Positions 40,008 to 48,404 of a stretch of 64,000 bases of DNA are shown one piece after another. The DNA is from Ensifer sp. BR816 (GTDB taxonomy: Bacteria; Pseudomonadota; Alphaproteobacteria; Rhizobiales; Rhizobiaceae), in assembly GCF_000378985.1 (NCBI RefSeq), contig NZ_KB905370.1, forward strand, positions 3,186,604 through 3,250,603, in the 5' to 3' direction. How positions within the stretch are numbered: the first letter of the stretch is position 1; each line of letters begins with the position of its first letter. Position numbers and translations under genes: made by a program. The notes under the pieces were generated by a model. That model ran no database searches and was not told the origin of the DNA. It saw only the letters and a program-made list of their open reading frames with translations.

Positions 40008-40874
40008 TCAGCGCACGGACCGAGCACCGTGGTCTACTGGGAAATGCTGACGGTCAAGCGCCAATGCCAAAATACTGCCGACGATATCGACGAGGGTATC
40101 GGGTGCCGAAGGCCGATCGTCGGGGTCGAATGCAAGACCAATAACAGCGCCATGTCCGGTGGTTTTCACAGGCCAGAAGTCAAAGCGCGAGGCGTCAGCC
40201 GGATAGACTCCGGCTCGCGCAATCGCTCCCGTTTCCAACGACGATCGCGCCGCCTCGTATTCCTGCTCCTGGGGCTCCATACCGCCGGCTCTGCCGACGG
40301 AAACCACCTCGTCCCTGTCGACGAGCATGACGACGACAGGAACTTTGAAGAGCGCTGCAAGCGCTTGGGTGGCGATCGAGACGATCGCCTCGACATCGGT
40401 GGCCGCGACAACATCACGGCTAAACTTTTGCAGCGCAGTCGCCTGCCTTCTCAAAAGCGCCGCATCGGTCGCTCTGCGCTCGGAGGTGAAGGCAACGTAG
40501 CTGACGACAAGTCCGACGACAAAGAGCAACGCTATCGCCCAGATGTTTGCCGGGTCATCGACGAGCAGCGAGTAGCGGGGCTCGGTCAGGAAGAAATTGT
40601 AGGAGAGAGCACCAAGCAGGGCCGCGCAAAGCGACGGCCCCAGGCCGAAGCCCACGGCGGCGATGACCACCGGCACGACGAAGACGAGGGAAAGGTTCGG
40701 GATCTTCACCGAGTTGTCGACGCCGACCGCCACGATCGTGGCGAGGACGGTCATCGCAAGTGAAGCAAGATAGCCCACGACAGCGGGGGAATCCGATGGC
40801 GCCGAGCTTGAAAGCGGATCGGCATTCGCCATCGGAAGGAAGTCCCGTCGCAGATTCAGTTTGGCATCGACCAT
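40008..40874 (-). CDS. KdpD-like membrane/GAF sensor protein without kinase domain
   Basis: A 288-residue protein that resembles only the middle of KdpD. Residues 33-130 are four membrane segments of the DUF4118 type (YNFFLTEPRYSLLVDDP closely parallels FNFFFLEPRYTLTIRDP in the KdpD of this window); residues 131-155 are a linker helix; residues 160-285 are GAF-like. There is no Usp/ATP-binding N terminus, no HisKA His-box and no HATPase. The start at 40874 has CAGGAG ten bases upstream; ATGs at 40952 and 40964 are possible. It lies upstream of, and on the same strand as, the kdp operon and may sense the same signal or form dimers with KdpD. Confidence 0.85.
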   Translation of the reverse strand: MVDAKLNLRRDFLPMANADPLSSSAPSDSPAVVGYLASLAMTVLATIVAVGVDNSVKIPNLSLVFVVPVVIAAVGFGLGPSLCAALLGALSYNFFLTEPRYSLLVDDPANIWAIALLFVVGLVVSYVAFTSERRATDAALLRRQATALQKFSRDVVAATDVEAIVSIATQALAALFKVPVVVMLVDRDEVVSVGRAGGMEPQEQEYEAARSSLETGAIARAGVYPADASRFDFWPVKTTGHGAVIGLAFDPDDRPSAPDTLVDIVGSILALALDRQHFPVDHGARSVR

Positions 40875-41127
40875 GGTTCCAAACTCCTGCCCATATACGC
40901 CCTCTTGCGGGTCAACCCGTGTGAGCGGGTCCTCGAGCACCGGGCGTTGCATGATCCTTCTCACAATCTGCCGGTCGGGCGTCTCATCTCAAACCCGACT
41001 TCTCCAATTTTATTAAGGACCAGCTAGGAATTCCATATGAGGCAGAGCACGATAACATCAAGAAATCATAGGAATCGCCGCCGTCAGCCGCAGCGGCTTT
41101 GCAGGGCAACCCTCGATGCGACACTTC

Positions 41128-41595
41128 TTAGGTAGCCGCGGCTAGCCGAGCCACAAGACCTCGCCGGCCACGTTCCATGACCACTGCATGGTTCCAGCTG
41201 AAAACTGGCTTCAGGATGAAAGCAAGCCTGACCATCCACGGCTTGGTGACCTTGACGATCCAGTCATAGCGGACATTGCACTTCGCACCGTCGGGTCGCA
41301 GCGTCCATCGACCGAGACCCTCTAGCTCGCCCGAAGCCCTCCCCTCAATGACGGACAGCGGTTCTATCCGGGTCGTTTCCATGTCGAAGGCCAGCTCATA
41401 AGGCAATGCAGTGGACCATGTCATCCGGCGGACGGCGCCGATGCCGGTCTCGTCGCCCTGGCGCAGAAGCGTCACCTGCTTTACCGAGGGCCACCAGTCC
41501 GGCCAGCTTTCGGGCGTGTTCAGCACCCGCCAGACATCCTCGACCGAGGCGTCAATCGTCCAATTGGTAACAAGATGGAACTCGGTCGATGACAT
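41128..41595 (-). CDS. SRPBCC-fold protein (polyketide cyclase/START-like)
   Basis: A 155-residue protein with the SRPBCC opening pattern (NWTIDASVEDVWRVLNTPESWPDWW) and alternating beta strands that build a lipid or small-hydrophobic-ligand cavity. The family covers polyketide cyclases and START-like proteins; the ligand cannot be told. The ATG at 41595 gives the natural start; the frame to 41712 is extra. It is divergent from an AraC regulator, with 340 bp between them. Confidence 0.78.
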   Translation of the reverse strand: MSSTEFHLVTNWTIDASVEDVWRVLNTPESWPDWWPSVKQVTLLRQGDETGIGAVRRMTWSTALPYELAFDMETTRIEPLSVIEGRASGELEGLGRWTLRPDGAKCNVRYDWIVKVTKPWMVRLAFILKPVFSWNHAVVMERGRRGLVARLAAAT

Positions 41596-41935
41596 CGCAA
41601 ATCCAGCTTTGCGCACGCGGCGGTCTGACGATACGGACTTGCAACAATAGGCCATCCGACCGGCAGCCGAAATAGCAGGGACCGGGCGTCCTCGAGAACG
41701 AATGCCAGGCACCCGGAGCGAGGCCAGGCCACCGGCGTGGTATCAGTGGCGCAAACTCGCGCGCGGATTCCGGAGGTCCGCTGGCAATGCCAGCCGAGCG
41801 TATATCCTGCTTTGCTGATAAGCTGCGGACCAGCCAGCGCGGCCATAAGAGGCGATGCGGCAGAGCCGGCCTTTTGTTGCTATACCGGCCGGAGCGCAGG
41901 CGAAAGCAGAATTCAAGCGACGGTCGGGATAGGGC
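41596..41935. other. Intergenic region, SRPBCC/AraC
   Basis: 340 bp between divergent genes. I see no supported ORF, repeat or clear operator. Short frames on both strands have neither ribosome sites nor family motifs. Confidence 0.5.
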
Positions 41936-42955
41936 ATGCCAGAAGACAACACTCCGCACTTCTCATTTCGGTTTCGTGGGTCGTCCTTCGACAACATGAT
42001 CGAAACGCTCGGGGGCGCTTTCGGGGCATTCAGCGCCGAGCCGGTCGGGCGAGCGCGGGATTTTCATTGGGGGATCGATCTCGCTGCCAGCGGCAACGCC
42101 GTCTTGCTCAGCGGTTATCATCAGGACGAGTTCCAGTTCAACATCGAGCCGACCAGCACCACGGCGGAGTATTTGTCGCTTGTCATACCACGCAATGGCG
42201 GAATGGGCGTGACATATGGAGGCCGCACCGCCGAGGCCGGACCGGGAAAGCTGCTGCTCTACAACAATTTCGAGCCAAACAGCGTGCTTATGCATGGCCA
42301 GGCAAATTTGATCGATGAATTGCTGATCAATTGGTCCGTCATTCTGCAGACTGTCGGCCAGATCTTCGAGAAGCCGCTCAACGGCTCTCTGGATCTGTTG
42401 CCGGAGTTGGACCTGACCACCCCGGCGGGCCAGACCATCGGCAATCTGGCGGCGACGATGATGCACGGCATGCGCGACGACGGCCCGTTGCTGCGCTCTC
42501 CGATGGCGATGGCGAATCTTACGCAGGCGCTGGCCGATCTGGTCGTGCGCCTGGTTCCCCACCGTTTATCGCATTTGCTTGACAGGAAGCCTTGCCTGAT
42601 CGCCCCACGGCATGTCCGTCGTGCGATCGAATTCATGCAGGCCAATATCAACCAGCCGATCACGATACCGATGGTAGCCGAAGCGGCTGGCGTGTCCGTT
42701 CGAGCGCTGCAAACCGGCTTTCGCGCCTTCAGGGACACATCGCCGGCCGCTTACCTGATGACGCTTCGCCTGCAGGCAGCGCGACAGGACCTGCTTGATC
42801 CCGGGAACAATCAGGCTGTGAACGAAATCTGCCTGAAATGGGGGTTCTTCCATTTCGGGCGATTTTCAGCGGCCTACAGAGCGGCCTATGGAGAAAACCC
42901 TTCGGACACGAAGAAGCGTGCGGACGGGTCGCGCTACGGCGGCCCAAGACGATAG
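41936..42955 (+). CDS. AraC-family transcriptional regulator
   Basis: A 339-residue AraC-type protein with an AraC_binding_2-like N-terminal domain (residues about 30-210) and C-terminal helix-turn-helix pair (ITIPMVAEAAGVSVRALQTGF and VNEICLKWGFFHFGRFSAAYR, about 235-330). The C-terminal end is basic. The effector is unknown. Its only close partner is the divergent SRPBCC gene; the next gene, an SDR, is convergent. Confidence 0.87.
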   Translation: MPEDNTPHFSFRFRGSSFDNMIETLGGAFGAFSAEPVGRARDFHWGIDLAASGNAVLLSGYHQDEFQFNIEPTSTTAEYLSLVIPRNGGMGVTYGGRTAEAGPGKLLLYNNFEPNSVLMHGQANLIDELLINWSVILQTVGQIFEKPLNGSLDLLPELDLTTPAGQTIGNLAATMMHGMRDDGPLLRSPMAMANLTQALADLVVRLVPHRLSHLLDRKPCLIAPRHVRRAIEFMQANINQPITIPMVAEAAGVSVRALQTGFRAFRDTSPAAYLMTLRLQAARQDLLDPGNNQAVNEICLKWGFFHFGRFSAAYRAAYGENPSDTKKRADGSRYGGPRR

Positions 42956-43043
42956 GGCAAACTGGAAGAGCTGAAGGCCAGGCCGGCAGCGAGGAGCTTC
43001 GACGGAGCCAGACGGCCGCATGCCGGCCGTTCGGCAGATGGTG

Positions 43044-43799
43044 TCAGGCCACAGCCTGGGCGCCGGTGATCTCGACCAGCGATCCGCACATGAATGCGGC
43101 CTCGTCCGACGCCAGGAAGGCTACAAGTGCAGCAACCTCCTCCGGCTTGCCTATGCGCCCGAACGGTACGAGCTTGTCAAGATCGGCGATCGTGCGACCG
43201 GATCGCCTCACACCTGCCTCGAGCATCGGCGTGTGGATTTCGCCTGGGCAGACCGCGTTCACGCGGATCTTGTGCGGAGCATAGTCGCGGGCGAGATTCT
43301 GGGTGAAGGCCGCAACTGCCGCCTTGGTGGTGTTGTAGGCGATATGGTTCGGTGCCGGGTAGAGGCCCCATTGCGACGCCGTGTTGACGATCGCGCCGCC
43401 GCCCGCCTCGACCATGTGCGGGATGGCAGCGCGGCAAAGGTGGAACATCGAATCGAGATTGACCGCAAAGCTCGTGTGCCAGTCCTCGTCGGTCAAGGAC
43501 AGGAGGTTGCCGCGCCGGTTGATACCTGCGTTGTTGACGAGAATGTCGATGCGACCCTTTTTCGCGAATGCCTCCTCGATCAGGCCGAAACAGGGCTCCT
43601 TCCGGGATATGTCGGCGGCAATGGCGATCGCGGAACCGCCCGCCGCGACGATCTCGGCCGCGACGGCGTCGGCCGCGTCGGCGTTGACGTCGGAGACGAC
43701 CACCAGCGCTCCCTCATCCGCCAGCCGCCGTGCTATGGCAGAACCGATGCCGCCGCCTCCGCCCGTTACGATGGCAACTTTGTCTTCGAACCTCTTCAT
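43044..43799 (-). CDS. Short-chain dehydrogenase/reductase
   Basis: A 251-residue NAD(P)-dependent SDR: cofactor motif TGGGGGIG (12-19), NNAG, catalytic Ser in NTASQWG and Tyr-x-x-x-Lys in YNTTK. Asp following the second strand (VVSDVNAD) suggests NAD+. The start at 43799 has GAGGTGAGG upstream. It is the last gene of a large leftward cluster with hydroxyproline-type genes and lies 16 bp after another SDR. The substrate is unknown. Confidence 0.87.
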   Translation of the reverse strand: MKRFEDKVAIVTGGGGGIGSAIARRLADEGALVVVSDVNADAADAVAAEIVAAGGSAIAIAADISRKEPCFGLIEEAFAKKGRIDILVNNAGINRRGNLLSLTDEDWHTSFAVNLDSMFHLCRAAIPHMVEAGGGAIVNTASQWGLYPAPNHIAYNTTKAAVAAFTQNLARDYAPHKIRVNAVCPGEIHTPMLEAGVRRSGRTIADLDKLVPFGRIGKPEEVAALVAFLASDEAAFMCGSLVEITGAQAVA

Positions 43800-43815
43800 G
43801 TGCCTCACCTCACTG

Positions 43816-44577
43816 TTATCGAATGTAACTGCCGCCATTGACGTCGAGCGTCGCGCCGTTCAACGAACGCTGCGACGGCCTGAGCGCGAAGGCGACGAGT
43901 TCGGCGATTTCGGAGGTCTCAGCCATCTCGCCGATCGGTATGTCGGCGACGGCGGCCTGCTTGCCGAATTTCGCGATGAAATCCTCGGCCATCTCGGTCC
44001 GCACCCAGCCGGGCGCGATCACCAGCGCCACGACGCCGTCGGCGCCGAAGCTGCGCGCGATCGACTTGGTGAGATTGACGAGCGCCGCCTTGGTCGCCCC
44101 ATAGGGCATCGCATCGGCCGCATAGCCGCGCTGGCCGGCGCGGCTCGCCATGTTGACGATCCGCCCGCCGCCCTGCGCCCTGAAATGCGTAAGCGCCTGC
44201 TTGCAGAGATCGGCAGCCGCGAAGACGTTCACCTGAAACTCCTTCTGCCACGCTTGCCGCCACACCTCGGGGTCGGCGTCGATCGCAATCTCGGTGCGGA
44301 TGCCGGCATTGTTGACGAGCGCATGGATGCGCCCCGCCGCCTCTTCCGCCCGGCGCCAGAGGTCGAAGGCCCCCTCGGCCGCCGAAAGGTCGGCCTGAAC
44401 AAGGAACCCCTCGCCGGAAATACGCGCCAGCAGCGCTTCCGCTCCCGCCCGGTCGCGGCCGTAGTGGATGATCGGACGGGCGCCCTCTTCCGCCAGGCGC
44501 TCGACGATGGCAGCGCCGATGCCGCCGGAAGCTCCGGTGACGAGAACGGTCTGGCCCGACAGGGACTCGATGGACAT
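43816..44577 (-). CDS. Short-chain dehydrogenase/reductase
   Basis: A 253-residue SDR: TGASGGIG (cofactor), NNAG, NMASRAGQRG and YGATK (catalytic Tyr/Lys). HYGRDRAG after the second strand suggests NADP(H). The ATG at 44577 has a GAGGAGG ribosome site and lies 10 bp after the racemase-family gene, so it is the same operon. The two SDRs could oxidise a hydroxyl group on a hydroxyproline-related substrate, but this is inference. Confidence 0.87.
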   Translation of the reverse strand: MSIESLSGQTVLVTGASGGIGAAIVERLAEEGARPIIHYGRDRAGAEALLARISGEGFLVQADLSAAEGAFDLWRRAEEAAGRIHALVNNAGIRTEIAIDADPEVWRQAWQKEFQVNVFAAADLCKQALTHFRAQGGGRIVNMASRAGQRGYAADAMPYGATKAALVNLTKSIARSFGADGVVALVIAPGWVRTEMAEDFIAKFGKQAAVADIPIGEMAETSEIAELVAFALRPSQRSLNGATLDVNGGSYIR

Positions 44578-44587
44578 TGTAGCCTCC

Positions 44588-45625
44588 TCAACCGAGCTGA
44601 TCGACCTGCGAACCCCAGCTGTCGGAGAGCGCAAAGCCGCTCCTGAACGGATCCTCGTCGAAGACGCGGAGCTGTTCGCGACCGTAGATCCAGCCGCGCC
44701 CGCTGATCCGCGGCAGCACGGCGGGACGTCCGCCGACTTCGGTGACACCGATCGCCTCCGCCACGAATTCGCCGCCGATGATCGAGCGCGACGTCCGCCG
44801 ATCGCCCACCGCGACCTCGCCGCGTGCGTAAAGCGTCGCGAGATTTGCCGAACTGCCGGTCCCGCAGGGGGAGCGATCGACCCGGCCGGGTTTCAGCGTC
44901 GTGCAGGTGCGCACCGCTCCGTCCGGCTCGCACCCGCGGAACATCACATAGGCGATCTCGTCGACGCCGGTGAGCGTCGGATGCCTCACCGCCACCTGCT
45001 CGGAGATCAGCGACTTCAGCTCGATCCCCGCTTCGGCCAGATAGCGCGCATTGGCCGGCGCGATCTCGCTTCCGACCTGATCGACGTCGACGATCGCGTA
45101 GTAGACACCGCCGAAGGCGATATCGACCTTGATGCGAGCCCAGCGCGGCGTCTCGATCTCCCGGTCCAGCGCCTCGGCGAAACTGGGCACATTGTCGAGG
45201 CTGACCGACAGGCAGCGGCCTTCCCGGCAGCTGGCGCGGGCGACGATCAGCCCGGCGGGCGTATCGAGACGCACGATCGTTTCGGGCTCCTGCATCGCGA
45301 CGCGACCGCTTTCAAGCAGGGCGGTGACGACGCAGATGCAGTTGCTGCCGGACATCGGATGGGCACGGTCCGCCTGCAGCACGATGAAGCCGGCATCGGC
45401 ATCCGGCCGCGTCGGCGCGACGAGCAGATTGACCGACATGGCGACGCTGGCGCGCGGCTCGAAGGTGACGAAGCGGCGGAGGCTGTCGTCGACCCGGTTG
45501 ATGTGGTTCATCTTGTCGAGCAGGGTCGCGCCGGGAATTTCCGGCGCGCCGCCGACAATCACCTTGCCGATCTCGCCCTGGCAATGGACCTCGAGCAAAT
45601 CAAGCGAACGATCCCAGTTCATCAT
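44588..45625 (-). CDS. Proline racemase superfamily enzyme (hydroxyproline epimerase or trans-3-hydroxyproline dehydratase)
   Basis: A 345-residue cytosolic enzyme of the proline racemase superfamily. The usual first catalytic Cys (PMCGH) is Ser92 here (PMSGS), while the second is kept as Cys254 in RSPCGTGSSA. Superfamily members with altered pairs include 4-hydroxyproline 2-epimerases and trans-3-hydroxyproline dehydratases, so the reaction cannot be fixed from sequence. The start ATG overlaps the aldehyde dehydrogenase stop (AAATGATG), implying coupling. It is a paralogue of the gene at 48405-49439. Confidence 0.85.
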   Translation of the reverse strand: MMNWDRSLDLLEVHCQGEIGKVIVGGAPEIPGATLLDKMNHINRVDDSLRRFVTFEPRASVAMSVNLLVAPTRPDADAGFIVLQADRAHPMSGSNCICVVTALLESGRVAMQEPETIVRLDTPAGLIVARASCREGRCLSVSLDNVPSFAEALDREIETPRWARIKVDIAFGGVYYAIVDVDQVGSEIAPANARYLAEAGIELKSLISEQVAVRHPTLTGVDEIAYVMFRGCEPDGAVRTCTTLKPGRVDRSPCGTGSSANLATLYARGEVAVGDRRTSRSIIGGEFVAEAIGVTEVGGRPAVLPRISGRGWIYGREQLRVFDEDPFRSGFALSDSWGSQVDQLG

Positions 45626-47097
45626 TTGATGTACCAGGCCCACTTCTCGCCGGCGGCAAGGCGGGTGATCTGCTTCGTCTCAAGGTAGTTTTCGAGACCC
45701 CAGCGGCCGAGTTCGCGGCCGATGCCCGACTCCTTGTAGCCCCCCCAGGGCGCCTCGGTGAAGGTCGGCTGCGAGCAGTTGATCCAGACGATGCCGGCGC
45801 GGAAGGCGCTCGCGACGCGCTCGGCGCGGACGTCATCCTTCGACATCACCGCCGCGGCGAGACCGAAGCGGGAATCATTGGCAAGCTCGATCGCTTCCTC
45901 TTCGGTCGCGAACGGCTTGATGCAGACGACCGGCCCAAAAATCTCCTCGCGCCAGGCGTCGCTCTCCAGCGGCACGTCGGTGAGCACCGTCGGTTCGAGA
46001 TAGTAGCCCTTGTCGAAACCTTCCGGCCGCTTGCCGCCGCAGGAAACCGTCGCACCGGCGGCCTTCGCCGCCTCGATCGCCGCGACGACCTGCTCATGCT
46101 GGCGCTTGGAGACGAGCGGCCCGAGCAGCACGCCGTCTTCGAGACCATCGCCGATCCTGATCTTCTGCGTCTCCGCGACGAGCCGCGACAGCAGCCGGTC
46201 GTAGATTCGCTCCTGGACGAGGACGCGCGACGTCGCCGAGCAGACCTGGCCCTGGTTCCAGAAGATGCCGAACATGATCCATTCGACCGCCTCGTCGATA
46301 TCGGCGTCGTCGAAGACCACGAAGGGCGACTTGCCGCCGAGCTCGAGGCTGACGCGCTTGATGTCGCGGGCCGCCGCCGCCATGATTTTCGAACCGACCG
46401 GGCCTGAGCCGGTAAAGGCCAGCTTGTCGACACCCCTGTGATCGATGATAGCTTGGCCGGCGACCGAGCCGGAGCCGGTGACGATGTTGAGAACGCCCGG
46501 CGGCAGGCCCGCTTCATCGGCGATCGCGGCAAGTTCGAGCGCCGTCAGCGAGGTGACCTCGGCCGGCTTCAGCACGACCGTGCAGCCGGCGGCAAGCGCC
46601 GGCGCGACCTTCCAGGCCGCCATCAGCAGCGGATAATTCCAGGGAATGATCGCGCCGGCGACACCGATCGGCTCCTTGATCGCCTTGGAGGTGAAGCGGG
46701 CGTCGGCAAGCGCGATCGGCTCTTCCGGATTGTTGTCGAGCTGTTCGGCAAGCCCCGCATAGAAGTCGAAGCAGCCGGCCGCGTCGGCGACATCCCAATC
46801 GGCTTCGGGAAACGGCTTGCCGTTGTCGATGACCTCGAGACGGGCGATCTCCGCCTGCCGGGCGCGGATGCCCTCGGCAATGGCGCGCAGGTATTTTGCT
46901 CTCTGTGCGCCCGAAAGCTTCGGCCAGCCGTCCTTGTCGAAGGCGCGGCGTGCCGCCTTCACCGCGAGATCGACGTCTTCCGCCGTTGCGGCCGCGATCT
47001 GGTGAACCACTTCTTCCGTCGCCGGATTGACGACGTCGAACGTCCTGCCGTTCGCGGCCGGCGTCCATTTTCCATCGATATAGAGTTCGCTGCGCAT
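45622..47097 (-). CDS. Aldehyde dehydrogenase, probably for 2-oxoglutarate semialdehyde or betaine-type aldehyde
   Basis: A 491-residue NAD(P)+-dependent aldehyde dehydrogenase. Catalytic Cys286 (NQGQVCSATS) and general base Glu252 (LELGGKSP); PWNYP and GSGPVGSK for cofactor. The overall style (ending KWAWYIK) is that of betaine-aldehyde-like enzymes. In the hydroxyproline pathway an enzyme of this superfamily oxidises 2-oxoglutarate semialdehyde, the product of the DapA-type deaminase encoded downstream in this cluster. The start at 47097 has GGAGCG upstream. Confidence 0.87.
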   Translation of the reverse strand: MRSELYIDGKWTPAANGRTFDVVNPATEEVVHQIAAATAEDVDLAVKAARRAFDKDGWPKLSGAQRAKYLRAIAEGIRARQAEIARLEVIDNGKPFPEADWDVADAAGCFDFYAGLAEQLDNNPEEPIALADARFTSKAIKEPIGVAGAIIPWNYPLLMAAWKVAPALAAGCTVVLKPAEVTSLTALELAAIADEAGLPPGVLNIVTGSGSVAGQAIIDHRGVDKLAFTGSGPVGSKIMAAAARDIKRVSLELGGKSPFVVFDDADIDEAVEWIMFGIFWNQGQVCSATSRVLVQERIYDRLLSRLVAETQKIRIGDGLEDGVLLGPLVSKRQHEQVVAAIEAAKAAGATVSCGGKRPEGFDKGYYLEPTVLTDVPLESDAWREEIFGPVVCIKPFATEEEAIELANDSRFGLAAAVMSKDDVRAERVASAFRAGIVWINCSQPTFTEAPWGGYKESGIGRELGRWGLENYLETKQITRLAAGEKWAWYIK

Positions 47098-47127
47098 TGT
47101 TCGCTCCATTGTTTCCCGCGCTCGCCG

Positions 47128-48375
47128 TCAGAACCGGTCGACGCGGTATGGTTTGAGATCGACCGGCGGCTCAGCGCCCGTCACGAGATCGGCGATCAGC
47201 CGTCCGGTCGTCGCCGCATAGGTAAGGCCCAGATGCCCATGGCCGGTGGCGTAGAAGATGCCGCGGTGTTTCGCGGAAGGGCCGATGATCGGCACCGTAT
47301 CGGGAAGCGCCGGCCGGTGCCCCATCCACTCCGTCGCCTTCTCGGCCCGCAGATCCGGCAGCGCCTCCCGCGCCCGCTTGACCAGCACTTTCGCCCGCCG
47401 GTAGTCAGGCGCCGCCTCGAGACCGGCCATCTCAACCGTGCCGCCGACGCGAATGCCGCCGGCCGTCGGCGTCACCATGAAGGCGCGCGCCGGCCAGATG
47501 ATCGAGTGGCGCATCGAAATGCCCGGCGCCATGATCTGGGTGTGGTAACCACGCTCGGTCTCGAGCGGGACCGGTTCGCCGAGAAGCCGCGCCAGCTTGC
47601 CGGTATAGGCGCCGGCTGCGAGCACGACTCGAGAGGCAGCAACCGAACGGCCATCTTTCAGGCGGACAGCTTTGACGCGATCCCCATGATCGAAACCCGC
47701 GACCTCGCCCTGCTCGATCCTGCCTCCGAGAGCGAGAAACTTTTCGCGCAGTTTCAGGAGCAGCTTGTAGGGGTCGCGGATCGAGCGGTTGTCGGGAAAC
47801 AGCACCGCCTTGGCAATCTCCGTCGTCAAAGCGGGTTCGAGATCGCGGATGGCGTTGCCGCCGAGGACTTCGTGGCGGAAGCCGAAGCGCTCGAGACCCG
47901 CGATATGCTCGCGGTCAGCCCTGAACTCGGCCTCGTCCGCATAGAGGCTCAGGCAGCCCTCCTCGGTCAGCATGTCCGTCAGTTCCGCCGCCTGCAGCAG
48001 CGGCATCAGATCTTCGTAGACACGACGGCAAAGCACGGCGCCTGCCGCCTCCAGCTCTTTCACCCGCGACGGGCGGCTTGCTTCGAGAAACCGGAGGAAC
48101 CACGGCGTGAGCTTCGGCAGATAGGAGGGGCGGATACGCACCGGCCCTTCAGGATCGACCAGCCATTTCGGCATTTGCGCCCAGACCGACGGCCGCGAGG
48201 CCGGCATGAATTCGGTGACGGCGATCGATGCCATGTTGCCGTAGGAGGCGCCCTTGCCGTCCGGATCCCGCTCGACGAGCACGGCGCCCTTCCCGCGGCG
48301 TTGCAACTCGTAGGCGATGGTGGTGCCGATAATGCCGGCGCCGACGACAACGACTGGACCCTCGTTATTGCTCAT
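47128..48375 (-). CDS. FAD-dependent D-amino acid oxidase-like protein
   Basis: A 415-residue DadA/DAO-type flavoprotein: GAGIIGTTIAYELQRRG at the N terminus, and GHGHLGLTYAATTGRLIADL near the C terminus. In hydroxyproline catabolism the enzyme of this family oxidises cis-4-hydroxy-D-proline to pyrroline-4-hydroxy-2-carboxylate; here it lies between the racemase-family genes. Two adjacent ATGs (48378, 48375) follow AAAGGA; the second has better spacing. It is probably membrane-associated with quinone as acceptor, by family analogy. Confidence 0.85.
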   Translation of the reverse strand: MSNNEGPVVVVGAGIIGTTIAYELQRRGKGAVLVERDPDGKGASYGNMASIAVTEFMPASRPSVWAQMPKWLVDPEGPVRIRPSYLPKLTPWFLRFLEASRPSRVKELEAAGAVLCRRVYEDLMPLLQAAELTDMLTEEGCLSLYADEAEFRADREHIAGLERFGFRHEVLGGNAIRDLEPALTTEIAKAVLFPDNRSIRDPYKLLLKLREKFLALGGRIEQGEVAGFDHGDRVKAVRLKDGRSVAASRVVLAAGAYTGKLARLLGEPVPLETERGYHTQIMAPGISMRHSIIWPARAFMVTPTAGGIRVGGTVEMAGLEAAPDYRRAKVLVKRAREALPDLRAEKATEWMGHRPALPDTVPIIGPSAKHRGIFYATGHGHLGLTYAATTGRLIADLVTGAEPPVDLKPYRVDRF

Positions 48376-48404
48376 CATTTTCCTTTCTCGAAGTGGTGCT
48401 GCAT

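Noticed and set aside
39371..40027. 218-codon minus-strand frame upstream of kdp
   Set aside because: It crosses a RIME-type repeat and the 26-aa ORF, has low-complexity Ser/Arg/Ala composition and no ribosome site.
39951..40763. 270-codon + strand frame opposite the KdpD-like gene
   Set aside because: Antisense of a protein with clear DUF4118 segments; charged low-complexity translation.
44468..45688. 406-codon + strand frame opposite the racemase-family gene
   Set aside because: Shadow frame; the minus strand carries the conserved PCGTGSSA and MSGS motifs.
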